Below are positions 31,896-39,509 of a stretch of DNA of 64,000 bases, piece after piece. Each line of letters starts with the position of its first letter. Position 1 is the first letter of the stretch. Origin of the DNA: CAWDAQ01 sp963800325 (GTDB lineage Bacteria; Actinomycetota; Actinomycetes; Actinomycetales; Dermatophilaceae). A program made the position numbers and the translations under genes. The notes under the pieces were generated by a model. It saw only the letters and a program-made list of their open reading frames with translations, made no database searches and had not been told where the DNA came from. The DNA lies in assembly GCA_963800325.1 (NCBI GenBank), contig CAWDAQ010000008.1, forward strand, positions 62,001-126,000, given 5' to 3'.

Positions 31896-32564
31896 GTGGC
31901 CCCCACCGGCGGCACGCCTCCGAGCCGGGGGCTGCTCCTCGTCCACGGCGCGGGCTCGCGGGTCGACCACTGGGTCCGCCGCGGCCTCGTCGCCACCCGC
32001 GTCCTCGAGGTCGGGGACGGGTGGAGCGCCGTGTGCCCCGCGGAGTCCCGCAGCCGTACCGTGCCGCCCTACGACGACGCGCTCTCCGTCCTCGCCGCCC
32101 GCCCGATCGGCTACCGGCTCCGACCGGCGGTCGGGGCCTTCGTCATCGACGGCAAGGGCGTGCTCACCGTGCAGCCGGCCGGCCTACGCGCCGTCCAGCG
32201 ATGGCTCGTCTGGGCCCCCGGCCGGGGGCTGCTGCGTCCACGCCACCTGCCCTCCGCGGCCCCGGAGGACCTCCTCGAGGCCGCCGGTGGCGAGGAGACC
32301 CCCCGGGCCGTGCGCGCCCTGCGCGACCTCGTCACCCGGACCGACGCGACCCCGGTGCAGTGGGCCGGGGACCTGCTCGACGCGCTCGGCCTGCCCGGGC
32401 GGGCCCTCCTCGAGGGCCGCGCCGCGCGGCCGGGAGAGGCGGGCGGCAGGCTCGTCGAGCCCGACCACAAGGCGGTGCGCCGCTTCGAGGAGCTGCTCGC
32501 CGACGAGGGCGCCATCCGCGAGCCCGACGGGCCCGGCGGATCCGACCGGAGGGGGTGCCCGTGA
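31896..32564 (+). CDS. Uncharacterised protein inside the his operon
   Basis: 222 residues from a GTG three bases after hisB. I do not recognise a family. The N-terminus RGLLLVHGAGSRVDHW superficially resembles an alpha/beta hydrolase strand but no nucleophile elbow follows. The middle AVGAFVIDGKGVLTVQPAGLRAVQRWLVW looks like a beta sheet, and the second half is helical with charged residues. No Cys motif or membrane segment is seen. Its position between hisB and hisH with a GTGA overlap to hisH means it is co-translated with the pathway. It may be a lineage-specific passenger or an accessory factor. Confidence 0.65.
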   Translation: MAPTGGTPPSRGLLLVHGAGSRVDHWVRRGLVATRVLEVGDGWSAVCPAESRSRTVPPYDDALSVLAARPIGYRLRPAVGAFVIDGKGVLTVQPAGLRAVQRWLVWAPGRGLLRPRHLPSAAPEDLLEAAGGEETPRAVRALRDLVTRTDATPVQWAGDLLDALGLPGRALLEGRAARPGEAGGRLVEPDHKAVRRFEELLADEGAIREPDGPGGSDRRGCP

Positions 32565-33202
32565 GCCGTGACGTCGTCGTCCTCGACTACGGGTCGGGCA
32601 ACGTCCGCTCCGCGGTCCGGGCGCTGGAACGCGTCGGGGCCCGGGTCGAGCTCACCGCCGACCGGGCCCGCGCCCTCGACTGCGGCGGGCTGTTCGTCCC
32701 CGGGGTCGGCAACTTCCACGCGTGCGCCCGGGCCCTCCGCGCGGCCGACGGCCCGCGGATCGTCGACGTGCGCCTCGCCGGCGGCCGTCCGGTGCTCGGG
32801 GTCTGCGTCGGGATGCAGGTGATGTTCGAGGGCAGCGACGAGCCGGGCGCGGACCCCGTCGCGGGGCTGGGAGAGTGGCCCGGGCGGGTCACCCGGCTCA
32901 CCGCCGACGTCGTGCCGCACATGGGCTGGTCCGGGCTCACCGTCGCCGACGGCACCCGCCTGCTGGCCGGGGTGGCCTCCGAGCGGTTCTACTTCGTCCA
33001 CTCCTACGCCCTCGCGGAGTGGGTCATGCCCGCCCCGACCGGCGCGATGGCCGGCCGGGCCCCGCTGGTGACGACGGCCGAGCACGGCGGGTCCTTCGTC
33101 GCGGCCGTCGAGAACGGCCCCCTGTCCGCCACGCAGTTCCACCCCGAGAAGTCCGGGGACGCGGGACTGCACCTCCTCGAGAACTGGGTGAGCTCGCTGT
33201 GA
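32561..33202 (+). CDS. hisH: Imidazole glycerol phosphate synthase, glutaminase subunit
   Basis: 213 residues. The class I glutamine amidotransferase site is GVCVGMQ with nucleophile C82; the His/Glu pair sits in TQFHPEKSG. VVLDYGSGNVRSAVRALERVG is the typical N-terminus. It feeds ammonia to HisF, which is not encoded within the window. GTG overlaps the upstream gene and the stop overlaps hisA. Confidence 0.93.
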   Translation: MSRDVVVLDYGSGNVRSAVRALERVGARVELTADRARALDCGGLFVPGVGNFHACARALRAADGPRIVDVRLAGGRPVLGVCVGMQVMFEGSDEPGADPVAGLGEWPGRVTRLTADVVPHMGWSGLTVADGTRLLAGVASERFYFVHSYALAEWVMPAPTGAMAGRAPLVTTAEHGGSFVAAVENGPLSATQFHPEKSGDAGLHLLENWVSSL

Positions 33203-34002
33203 CCGACCAGACCCCCGACACCCGGCGGCCGCGGGCCGCCGGTCCCGCCGGCGCGGCGCCGCACGCCCCCGCGCCGGGCCGGCTCCAGCTGCTGCCGGCC
33301 GTCGACGTCGCCGACGGCCAGGCCGTCCAGCTCGTCCAGGGCGTCGCCGGCAGTGGCGGCCGCTACGGCGACCCGGTCCGTGCCGCCCGCGCCTGGCAGG
33401 AGGCGGGGGCCGAGTGGATCCACCTCGTCGACCTCGACGCGGCGTTCGGGCGCGGCTCCAACGCCGACCTGCTCGCCGACATCGTCGGCCGGCTCGACGT
33501 CGCCGTCGAGCTCAGCGGGGGGATCCGGGACACCGAGACGCTCCAGCGGGCGCTCGCGACCGGCTGCCGCCGCGTCAACATCGGCACCGCCGCCCTCGAG
33601 GACCCCGACTGGACCGCCGCCGTCATCGCCGAGCACGGCGACCGGGTCGCCGTGGGCCTCGACGTGCGGGGCACCACCCTCGCCGCCCGCGGCTGGACCC
33701 GCGAGGGCGGGGACCTCGAGGAGACCCTCGACCGGCTCGACCGGGCCGGGTGCGCCCGGTACGTCGTCACCGACGTCGCCAAGGACGGCATGCTCGCCGG
33801 GCCCAACCTCGACCTGCTCGCCGCGGTGTGCGCGCGCACGGACCGCCCGGTCGTCGCCTCCGGCGGCATCTCGAGCCTCGCCGACGTCGCCGCCGTCCGC
33901 GAGCTCACCCCGCTGGGGGTCGAGGGCGCCATCATCGGCTCGGCCCTCTACCGGGGCGCGTTCACCCTCCCCGAGGCCCTCGACGTCGCCGGCCGGCCGT
34001 GA
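33199..34002 (+). CDS. priA: Phosphoribosyl isomerase A (HisA/PriA)
   Basis: 267 residues, TIM barrel. The catalytic Asp pair is D36 in LLPAVDVADGQAVQ and D192 in VVTDVAKDGMLAGPN. In actinobacteria PriA serves both histidine (ProFAR isomerase) and tryptophan (PRA isomerase) synthesis. The first 28 residues form a proline/alanine-rich extension not needed for the barrel. GTG overlaps hisH; the stop overlaps the SseB-like gene. Confidence 0.9.
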   Translation: MTDQTPDTRRPRAAGPAGAAPHAPAPGRLQLLPAVDVADGQAVQLVQGVAGSGGRYGDPVRAARAWQEAGAEWIHLVDLDAAFGRGSNADLLADIVGRLDVAVELSGGIRDTETLQRALATGCRRVNIGTAALEDPDWTAAVIAEHGDRVAVGLDVRGTTLAARGWTREGGDLEETLDRLDRAGCARYVVTDVAKDGMLAGPNLDLLAAVCARTDRPVVASGGISSLADVAAVRELTPLGVEGAIIGSALYRGAFTLPEALDVAGRP

Positions 34003-34763
34003 GCGGGCACCCTCACAGGGCCACGCCGTCCGGAGGCACGCCGTCCGGGGACTCCGCGGGCGCGGCCTGGGCCGGGCGCCGGGTCACGGCCGCCGGGGAC
34101 CCCGCCGACGACGGCCGCGCGGACCCGGGCCTCGCCCGGGCCCTCGCCGCCCGAGCCGGCGCAGCCGACCTCGTCGAGGCGGTCCGCGCCGCCCGCCTGC
34201 TCGTGCCCGTCGTCGCCACCGGCGGGGGCGGCCCGTCCGCGGAGGGGTCGACGGGGGAGGAGCCCCGCGACGAGGTCTCCCTCGTCACCCTCCGCGCCCC
34301 GGACGGGACCGCGGCCCTGCCGGCGTTCACCTCCCTCGACCGAATGGCCGCGTGGGACCCCAGGGCCCGTCCCGTCCCCGTGGACGCGGCCCGGGCCGCC
34401 GCCGCCGCCCTGTCCGAGGGCTGCGCCGTCCTCGTCCTCGACGTCGGCTCCGACGACGCCCGCGAGGTGCGCACGAGCATGCTGTGCGCCCTCGCCGAGG
34501 AGCGCGACTGGCACCCGCCCGAGGCCGACCCGGTCGTCGCCGAGCGGGTCGCTGCCGCGGTCGCGGGCGAGCCGGCCGTCGTGGCGCACGAGCTCGGGGA
34601 GGGCCGCCCCGAGGGGCGCGGGGTGCTCGCGGTCGCGGTCGTCCTCCGCGACGGCACGGACGCCGACGAGGCCCGGGCCGTGCTCTCCCGGGTCGCCGGG
34701 ACCCTCGGCGGGGACGCCCTCGTGCGCTCCCGCGTCGACGGGCTCACCTTCGCGGCCCGCTGA
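33999..34763 (+). CDS. SseB-family protein
   Basis: 254 residues. After an unstructured start (about 1-45) the part DLVEAVRAARLLVPVVATGG, EVSLVTLRAPDGTAALPAFTS, LDRMAAWDPRARPVPVDAAR matches the N-terminal SseB domain found in many actinobacteria next to hisA. The function is not known. GTG start overlaps hisA. It appears to be the last gene of the his transcript; the infC leader promoter follows. Confidence 0.78.
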   Translation: MSGHPHRATPSGGTPSGDSAGAAWAGRRVTAAGDPADDGRADPGLARALAARAGAADLVEAVRAARLLVPVVATGGGGPSAEGSTGEEPRDEVSLVTLRAPDGTAALPAFTSLDRMAAWDPRARPVPVDAARAAAAALSEGCAVLVLDVGSDDAREVRTSMLCALAEERDWHPPEADPVVAERVAAAVAGEPAVVAHELGEGRPEGRGVLAVAVVLRDGTDADEARAVLSRVAGTLGGDALVRSRVDGLTFAAR

Positions 34764-34826
34764 CCCGCCGCGCGCGCAGGGTCGCTGCGCCGCGGCCCGC
34801 CCCGGGAGGGGTCGGGAGAGGTTCGG

Positions 34827-34856
34827 TTGGGTCACCCGCGGGGCCGCTGCTAACAT
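34827..34856 (+). promoter_or_regulatory. Promoter of the infC operon
   Basis: TTGGGT (34827-34832) and TAACAT (34851-34856) are spaced 18 bases apart, giving a start near 34863 and a leader of about 230 bases before infC. Confidence 0.5.
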
Positions 34857-35005
34857 GGCAGCAGACCGGCCGTGCCGTCCGTTGGAGGGCACGGTGTGCA
34901 AGAGAAGCACCTCATCGCTTCCACCCGCGTCGACGTCACGTCGCCGGGTCCTCGGTCCGGGTTCGGCGCACCGCTGTGGTGTCGCCGTCCCGGGCGGACG
35001 GTGGA

Positions 35006-35039
35006 GGGCTTCTCGAGCACGGCGTCGAGGGGCCCTTTT
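35006..35039 (+). terminator. Attenuator hairpin in infC leader
   Basis: GGGCTTCTCGA (35006-35016) pairs with TCGAGGGGCCC (35025-35035), two G-U pairs, 8-base loop, followed by TTTT (35036-35039). This is one of the few hairpins in the window with a T tract. It lies inside the transcript, 53 bases before infC, so it would act as a conditional stop. The upstream leader has other GC stems that could compete. Confidence 0.6.
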
Positions 35040-35092
35040 CGGTTCCCCGCGCGCGGACACCAGCGAGAGTCACCCGAGCAGAGGAGAACCAC

Positions 35093-35683
35093 ATCAGCGA
35101 GCCTCGCATCAACGACCGCATCCGGGTCCCGGAGGTGCGGTTGGTCGGTCCCAACGGCGAGCAGGTCGGCATCGTGCGCGTCGAGGACGCCCTCCGCCTG
35201 GCAGCCGAGGCCGACCTCGACCTCGTCGAGGTCGCCCCGATGGCCAAGCCGCCGGTCGCCAAGCTCATGGACTACGGCAAGTACAAGTACGAAGCCGCCA
35301 TGAAGGCGCGCGAAGCGCGCAAGAACCAGGTCAACACGATCATCAAGGAGATCAAGCTCCGTCCGAAGATCGACCAGCACGACTACGGCACGAAGAAGGG
35401 CCACGTCGAGCGGTTCCTCAAGGCGGGCGACAAGGTCAAGGTGACGATCATGTTCCGGGGTCGCGAGCAGTCGCGCCCCGAGCTCGGTTTCCGGCTGCTG
35501 CAGCGGCTCGCCGAGGACGTGGCCGAGCTGGGCTTCGTCGAGTCCCAGCCCAAGCAGGACGGCCGGAACATGGTCATGGTCCTCGGACCGACCCGGAAGA
35601 AGTCCGAGGCGAAGGCCGAGCAGCGCCGTCGCCGGGACAGCGAGGCAGCTGAGCGGACGGGCGCCCAGGCGCCCGCGGAGTGA
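35093..35683 (+). CDS. infC: Translation initiation factor IF-3, rare ATC start
   Basis: 196 residues. ISEPRINDRIRVPEVRLVG is the conserved N-terminal opening. The reading frame has no ATG/GTG/TTG near it; ATC at 35093 is preceded by GAGGAG (35081-35086) six bases upstream and matches the known use of AUU/AUC/AUA starts by infC, which allows IF-3 to repress its own translation. N-domain about 1-80, linker KYKYEAAMKAREARKN, C-domain 90-175; the C-terminus has an added acidic tail. First gene of infC-rpmI-rplT. Confidence 0.93.
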   Translation: MSEPRINDRIRVPEVRLVGPNGEQVGIVRVEDALRLAAEADLDLVEVAPMAKPPVAKLMDYGKYKYEAAMKAREARKNQVNTIIKEIKLRPKIDQHDYGTKKGHVERFLKAGDKVKVTIMFRGREQSRPELGFRLLQRLAEDVAELGFVESQPKQDGRNMVMVLGPTRKKSEAKAEQRRRRDSEAAERTGAQAPAE

Positions 35684-35764
35684 CCAGCGACCCCCACACC
35701 ACGTCGTCGCGGACCCCGCACGAGACTGACGACGGACGACACGACTGAAGGAGATCGGCCCCCC

Positions 35765-35959
35765 ATGCCGAAGAACAAGACGCACAGCGGCGCGAAGAAG
35801 CGGTTCCGGGTCACCGGTCGCGGCAAGATCATGCACCAGCGCGCCAACCACGTGCACAAGTTCCACGAGAAGACCCCGCAGCACGCGCGCCGCCTCGCCG
35901 ACGACGTCGTCGTCTCCAAGAGCGACGTCAAGAAGGCGAAGAAGCTTCTCGGTCGGTAG
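35765..35959 (+). CDS. rpmI: Ribosomal protein bL35
   Basis: 64 residues, very basic: MPKNKTHSGAKKRFRVTG and the C-terminal KKAKKLLGR are diagnostic. GAAGGAGATCG lies just before the ATG. Second gene of the operon. Confidence 0.95.
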   Translation: MPKNKTHSGAKKRFRVTGRGKIMHQRANHVHKFHEKTPQHARRLADDVVVSKSDVKKAKKLLGR

Positions 35960-36040
35960 CCCACCGCCGTCCCCTCACCCCGGTCCGCCGCCCCGTCCCC
36001 CTCGGCGGCCGGACCAGCACGACGACAAGGAGTAACTCAC

Positions 36041-36442
36041 GTGGCACGCGTGAAGCGGGCGGTCAACGCCCAGAAGAAGCGCAGGGTGGTCCTCGACCGC
36101 GCCAGCGGGTACCGCGGGCAGCGCTCGCGGCTCTACCGCAAGGCCAAGGAGCAGGTCACCCACTCGTTCACCTACAGCTACCGGGACCGCCGGGCCAAGA
36201 AGGGCGACTTCCGCCGGCTGTGGATCCAGCGGATCAACGCCGCCGCCCGGGCGAACGGGATGACGTACAACCGGTTCATCCAGGGCCTGCGGGCCGCCGA
36301 CGTCGAGGTCGACCGCCGCATGCTGGCCGAGCTCGCCGTCAACGACGAGACCGCCTTCACGGCGCTCGTCGAGGTCGCCCGCGCGGCCCAGCCGGGCTCG
36401 TCCGACACCGCGTCGGACCGGGCCGGCGCCGCGAGCGTCTGA
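36041..36442 (+). CDS. rplT: Ribosomal protein bL20
   Basis: 133 residues starting at a GTG after AAGGAG. VKRAVNAQKKRRVVLDRASG and YRDRRAKKGDFRRLWIQRIN are typical. The C-terminal 15 residues are a family-variable tail. Known to bind 23S rRNA early in assembly and to autoregulate in some bacteria. Confidence 0.95.
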   Translation: MARVKRAVNAQKKRRVVLDRASGYRGQRSRLYRKAKEQVTHSFTYSYRDRRAKKGDFRRLWIQRINAAARANGMTYNRFIQGLRAADVEVDRRMLAELAVNDETAFTALVEVARAAQPGSSDTASDRAGAASV

Positions 36443-36468
36443 GGCCCCCCAGCTCCGAGCGCCGGGAG

Positions 36469-37284
36469 ATGCCCCAGCTCACCAACCCCCGATCCGATCG
36501 GGTGCGGTCGGTGCGCGGGCTCTCCCGGCGCTCGGCGCGTGAGCGCACCGACCGGTTCCTCGTCGAGGGCCCCCAGGGCGTGCGCGAGGCCGTCCGGTGC
36601 GCGCCCGAGCTCGTCCTCGACGTCTACGCCACGGAGGGTGGGACGCGGGCCTGCGCCGACGTCGTCGACGAGGCCGCCGCGGCCGGGCTGCACGTCCACG
36701 AGGTCAGTGACGAGGTGCTCGCCGCGATGGCCGACACCGCCACCCCGCAGGGGCTGCTCGCGGTGTGCCGGCGTCCTCGGGCGGAGCTCACCGACGTGCT
36801 CGCGGCCCGCCCCCGGCTGCTCGTCGTGCTCGCCCACGTCCGCGACCCCGGCAACGCGGGAACCGTGATCCGGGCCGCGGACGCCGCCGGCGCCGACGCG
36901 GTCCTCGTCACCGACGGCTCGGTGGACGTGCTCGCGCCGAAGGTCGTCCGCTCCACCGCCGGGTCGCTGTTCCACCTCCCCGTCGTCACCGGGCTCCCGG
37001 CCGCCGAGGTGCTCGACGCGCTGGGCGGCGCGGGCGTCTCCCGGTACGCCGCGGACGGCAGCGGGGCGAGCACCGTCGCCGAGGTGGACCGGACCGGCCC
37101 GCACGCCTGGGTCCTCGGCAACGAGGCGTGGGGCCTGGAGGAGGACGTGCGCCAGCGGTGCGACGCCGTCGTCCGCGTGCCGATCCACGGCCGGGCCGAG
37201 TCGCTCAACCTCGCGATGGCCGCCACGGTCGTGCTCTACGCCTCCGCTGCCGCGCAAAACGGCTGGTCATGGGTAGGGTCGTGA
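36469..37284 (+). CDS. SpoU/TrmH-family RNA 2'-O-methyltransferase
   Basis: 271 residues. An N-terminal substrate-binding domain (about 1-100) precedes the knotted SPOUT domain with the three motifs: HVRDPGNAGTVIRAADAAGA (motif 1), WVLGNEAWGLEED (motif 2) and VPIHGRAESLNLAMAATVVLY (motif 3). It methylates a ribose in rRNA or tRNA; 23S rRNA is the usual target of the copy beside rplT. The ATG 36469 has GGGAG only two bases upstream, but no better start is present. The stop lies inside the start region of the kinase gene. Confidence 0.88.
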   Translation: MPQLTNPRSDRVRSVRGLSRRSARERTDRFLVEGPQGVREAVRCAPELVLDVYATEGGTRACADVVDEAAAAGLHVHEVSDEVLAAMADTATPQGLLAVCRRPRAELTDVLAARPRLLVVLAHVRDPGNAGTVIRAADAAGADAVLVTDGSVDVLAPKVVRSTAGSLFHLPVVTGLPAAEVLDALGGAGVSRYAADGSGASTVAEVDRTGPHAWVLGNEAWGLEEDVRQRCDAVVRVPIHGRAESLNLAMAATVVLYASAAAQNGWSWVGS

Positions 37285-37286
37285 CC

Positions 37287-38441
37287 ATGGGGGAGGCGGC
37301 ACTCGGCAACGGCCTGGACGAGGAGATGGCCCGGGCTGCGGGCGAGCTCCTGCCCGACGGCCTCGTCGTCGCCGACGACCGCGCCGTCGTCGTCGGGGCG
37401 AACGGCCGCGCCGCACAGGTCACGGGAATCGCCGTCGAGGACCTGCTCGGGCGGGACATCCGCGAGGTGCTGCCGCTCCACGACGCCGACGGCACCTCGT
37501 GGTGGGACTGCACCGACCCCTGGCACGGCCTCGACATCCGCACCGGGCACCGCGAGAAGCTCCTCGTCATCCCCGGCGGTCCCCAGGTCCTCGTCACCGC
37601 GAAGTACCACCGGCCCGGACGGAACCAGCCGGTCGCGCGGGTCCTCGTCTGCCTGCGCGACGCCGAGGCCCGGCGCCGCGCGGAGCAGGACCAGGCCGCC
37701 CTGCTCTCGACCGTCGCCCACGAGCTGCGCTCGCCGCTGACGAGCGTCAAGGGTTTCTCCTCCACCCTGCTCAAGCGGTGGGACCGCTTCACCGACGACC
37801 AGAAGCGGCTCATGCTCGAGACGATCGAGGCCGACGCCGACCGGGTCACCCGGCTGATCACCGAGCTCCTCGACGTCTCCCGGCTCGACACCGGCCAGCT
37901 CCGGCTGCACCCGCAGCCGGTGCCGGTCGCCTCCGTGCTCGACCGGCACGTCGAGCGGTTCGTCGCCTCGGGCGCCGAGCGCGACGGCTTCACCGTCGCC
38001 GTCGCCGACGGGATCGACGAGGCGTGGGCCGACCCGGACCGTCTCGACCAGATCCTGGTCAACCTCATCGACAACGCCCTCAAGCACGGCGAGGGCCGGG
38101 TCACGATCGCCGCCGGGCCCGCCTCGGCGGGCCCGGGAGACGACGGCCACGGGGCCGCCGGGCCTCGGGGCGGCGCGCCCGTGCCCGGCGAGGGGACCGT
38201 CGGCCCGGTCGACCTCACCATCAGCGACGACGGTCCCGGCATCCCTCCCCATCAGCGGGAGATCGTGTTCAACCGGTTCTGGCAGGGCGGCAACCGGGGC
38301 AGCAGCGGCCTCGGGCTCTACATCGTCCGAGGCCTCGCCGAGGCGCACGGCGGCCGCGTCGTCGTCGAGGACGCCCCCTCCGGCGGCGCCCGGATGCGCG
38401 TCAGCCTTCCCGGCGAGCCGCGCCCCAGCGACGAGCCGTGA
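37287..38441 (+). CDS. Soluble PAS-domain sensor histidine kinase
   Basis: 384 residues. A PAS-like domain (about 15-125) is followed by HisKA with phospho-acceptor H145 in STVAHELRSPLTSVKGF and an HATPase domain with LVNLIDNALKHGEG (N box), SDDGPGIPPHQ (G1) and SGLGLYIVRGLAEAHGG (G2). About 25 Gly/Pro-rich residues are inserted before the G1 box. There are no membrane helices, so the signal is internal. No response regulator is nearby. ATG 37287 is chosen over 37269 because AGGG lies eight bases before it. The stop overlaps the uracil-DNA glycosylase start (GTGA). Confidence 0.87.
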   Translation: MGEAALGNGLDEEMARAAGELLPDGLVVADDRAVVVGANGRAAQVTGIAVEDLLGRDIREVLPLHDADGTSWWDCTDPWHGLDIRTGHREKLLVIPGGPQVLVTAKYHRPGRNQPVARVLVCLRDAEARRRAEQDQAALLSTVAHELRSPLTSVKGFSSTLLKRWDRFTDDQKRLMLETIEADADRVTRLITELLDVSRLDTGQLRLHPQPVPVASVLDRHVERFVASGAERDGFTVAVADGIDEAWADPDRLDQILVNLIDNALKHGEGRVTIAAGPASAGPGDDGHGAAGPRGGAPVPGEGTVGPVDLTISDDGPGIPPHQREIVFNRFWQGGNRGSSGLGLYIVRGLAEAHGGRVVVEDAPSGGARMRVSLPGEPRPSDEP

Positions 38442-39322
38442 CCGCCCAGGGACACCCCGACCCGCCCACCGCGGGACACCCCGACCCGCCCACCCGGGAC
38501 CACCACCCGGCCACGGGAACCCCCTTCCCCTCGCCCGTCCCACCCGGGACCGGGTGGCCGGGCGACCCCGCGACGCCGCGGACCCCGGTGGCCGGCACGG
38601 GGGAGGAGGTCGCCCACCTCGCCGCCACGTCGGGGACCGTGGCCGAGCTCGACGCCCGGGTCTCGGTCTGTCGGGCCTGCCCGCGCCTCGTCGGGTACCG
38701 CGAGGACGTCGCCCGCACCGGGCGGCGGGCCGCGTTCGCCGACCAGCCGTACTGGGGCCGGCCCGGACCCGGGTTCGGCGACCCCCGGCCGCGGGTCCTC
38801 GTCGTCGGCCTCGCCCCCGCCGCGAACGGCACCAACCGCACGGGCCGGATGTTCACCGGCGACCGGAGCGGCGACTGGATCTACGCGGCCCTGCACCGGG
38901 CCGGCTACGCCGAGGTCCCGTGGAGCACGTCCACCGCGGACGGGCAGCGCCTCCACGGCGCCCGGATCGTCGCCGCCGTCCGCTGCGCCCCGCCCGCGAA
39001 CCGGCCCACCCCGGCCGAGCGGGACGCGTGCGGGGCCTGGCTCGTCCGCGACCTCGAGCTCGCCGAGCCGACCCTCACCGCGGTGCTCGCCCTCGGCGGG
39101 TTCGCCTGGGACGCCACCCTCGCCGCCGCGCGCCACGCGGGCTGGACGGTGGCGCGACCGAAGCCGAGGTTCGCCCACGGTGCCGAGACCGTCCTCGGGG
39201 CCCCCGCCGGCGGGGTCCGGCTGCTCGGCAGCTACCACGTGAGCCAGCAGAACACCTTCACCGGCCGCCTCACCGAGCCCATGCTCGACGCCGTCCTCGC
39301 CCGGCTCGAGCCCGGCCGCTGA
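38438..39322 (+). CDS. Family 5 uracil-DNA glycosylase (UdgB type)
   Basis: 294 residues. The iron-sulfur cysteines are C78, C81, C183 and C198. Motif A is GLAPAANGTNRTGRMFTGD (124-142), which lacks the acidic catalytic residue of family 1 and is typical of family 5; motif C is GSYHVSQQNTFTGRL with H267. It removes uracil and other deaminated bases from DNA. The first 60 residues are an added Pro-rich tail with the repeat GHPDPPT. GTG start overlaps the sensor kinase stop, an odd pairing. Confidence 0.88.
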   Translation: MTAQGHPDPPTAGHPDPPTRDHHPATGTPFPSPVPPGTGWPGDPATPRTPVAGTGEEVAHLAATSGTVAELDARVSVCRACPRLVGYREDVARTGRRAAFADQPYWGRPGPGFGDPRPRVLVVGLAPAANGTNRTGRMFTGDRSGDWIYAALHRAGYAEVPWSTSTADGQRLHGARIVAAVRCAPPANRPTPAERDACGAWLVRDLELAEPTLTAVLALGGFAWDATLAAARHAGWTVARPKPRFAHGAETVLGAPAGGVRLLGSYHVSQQNTFTGRLTEPMLDAVLARLEPGR

Positions 39323-39440
39323 CCGGGTCCCGTCCCCGCCCCGTCCGTGGCTCGTCCGTGGCCCGCCGCCGCTCGCGGTGCCCACGACTCGCACGTTCCT
39401 GTACGCACGTCCCGGCAATCGCGCCCCGACACCCACGCCC

Positions 39441-39494
39441 CCACACGCACGTGTGCCGTGCCCCCGGGAGGGGGCACGGCACACGTGCGTGTGG
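39441..39494. terminator. Perfect 25-bp hairpin with GGGA loop between udg and catalase
   Basis: The left arm 39441-39465 (starts CCACACGCACGTGTGCCGTG) is exactly complementary to the right arm 39470-39494, leaving only GGGA, a GNRA tetraloop. It lies between convergent genes and has no T tract, so a bidirectional terminator is likely. It could also extrude as a cruciform. Confidence 0.8.
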
Positions 39495-39509
39495 TCGGGC
39501 CGGTCGGGC

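Noticed and set aside
34764..34860. T-box or riboswitch before infC
   Set aside because: No T-box specifier, AGGGTGG-type element or known aptamer core was recognised.
34872..35303. A possible upstream peptide or longer ORF in the infC leader
   Set aside because: It runs into infC in another frame, has no ribosome binding site at its start and no run of regulatory codons.
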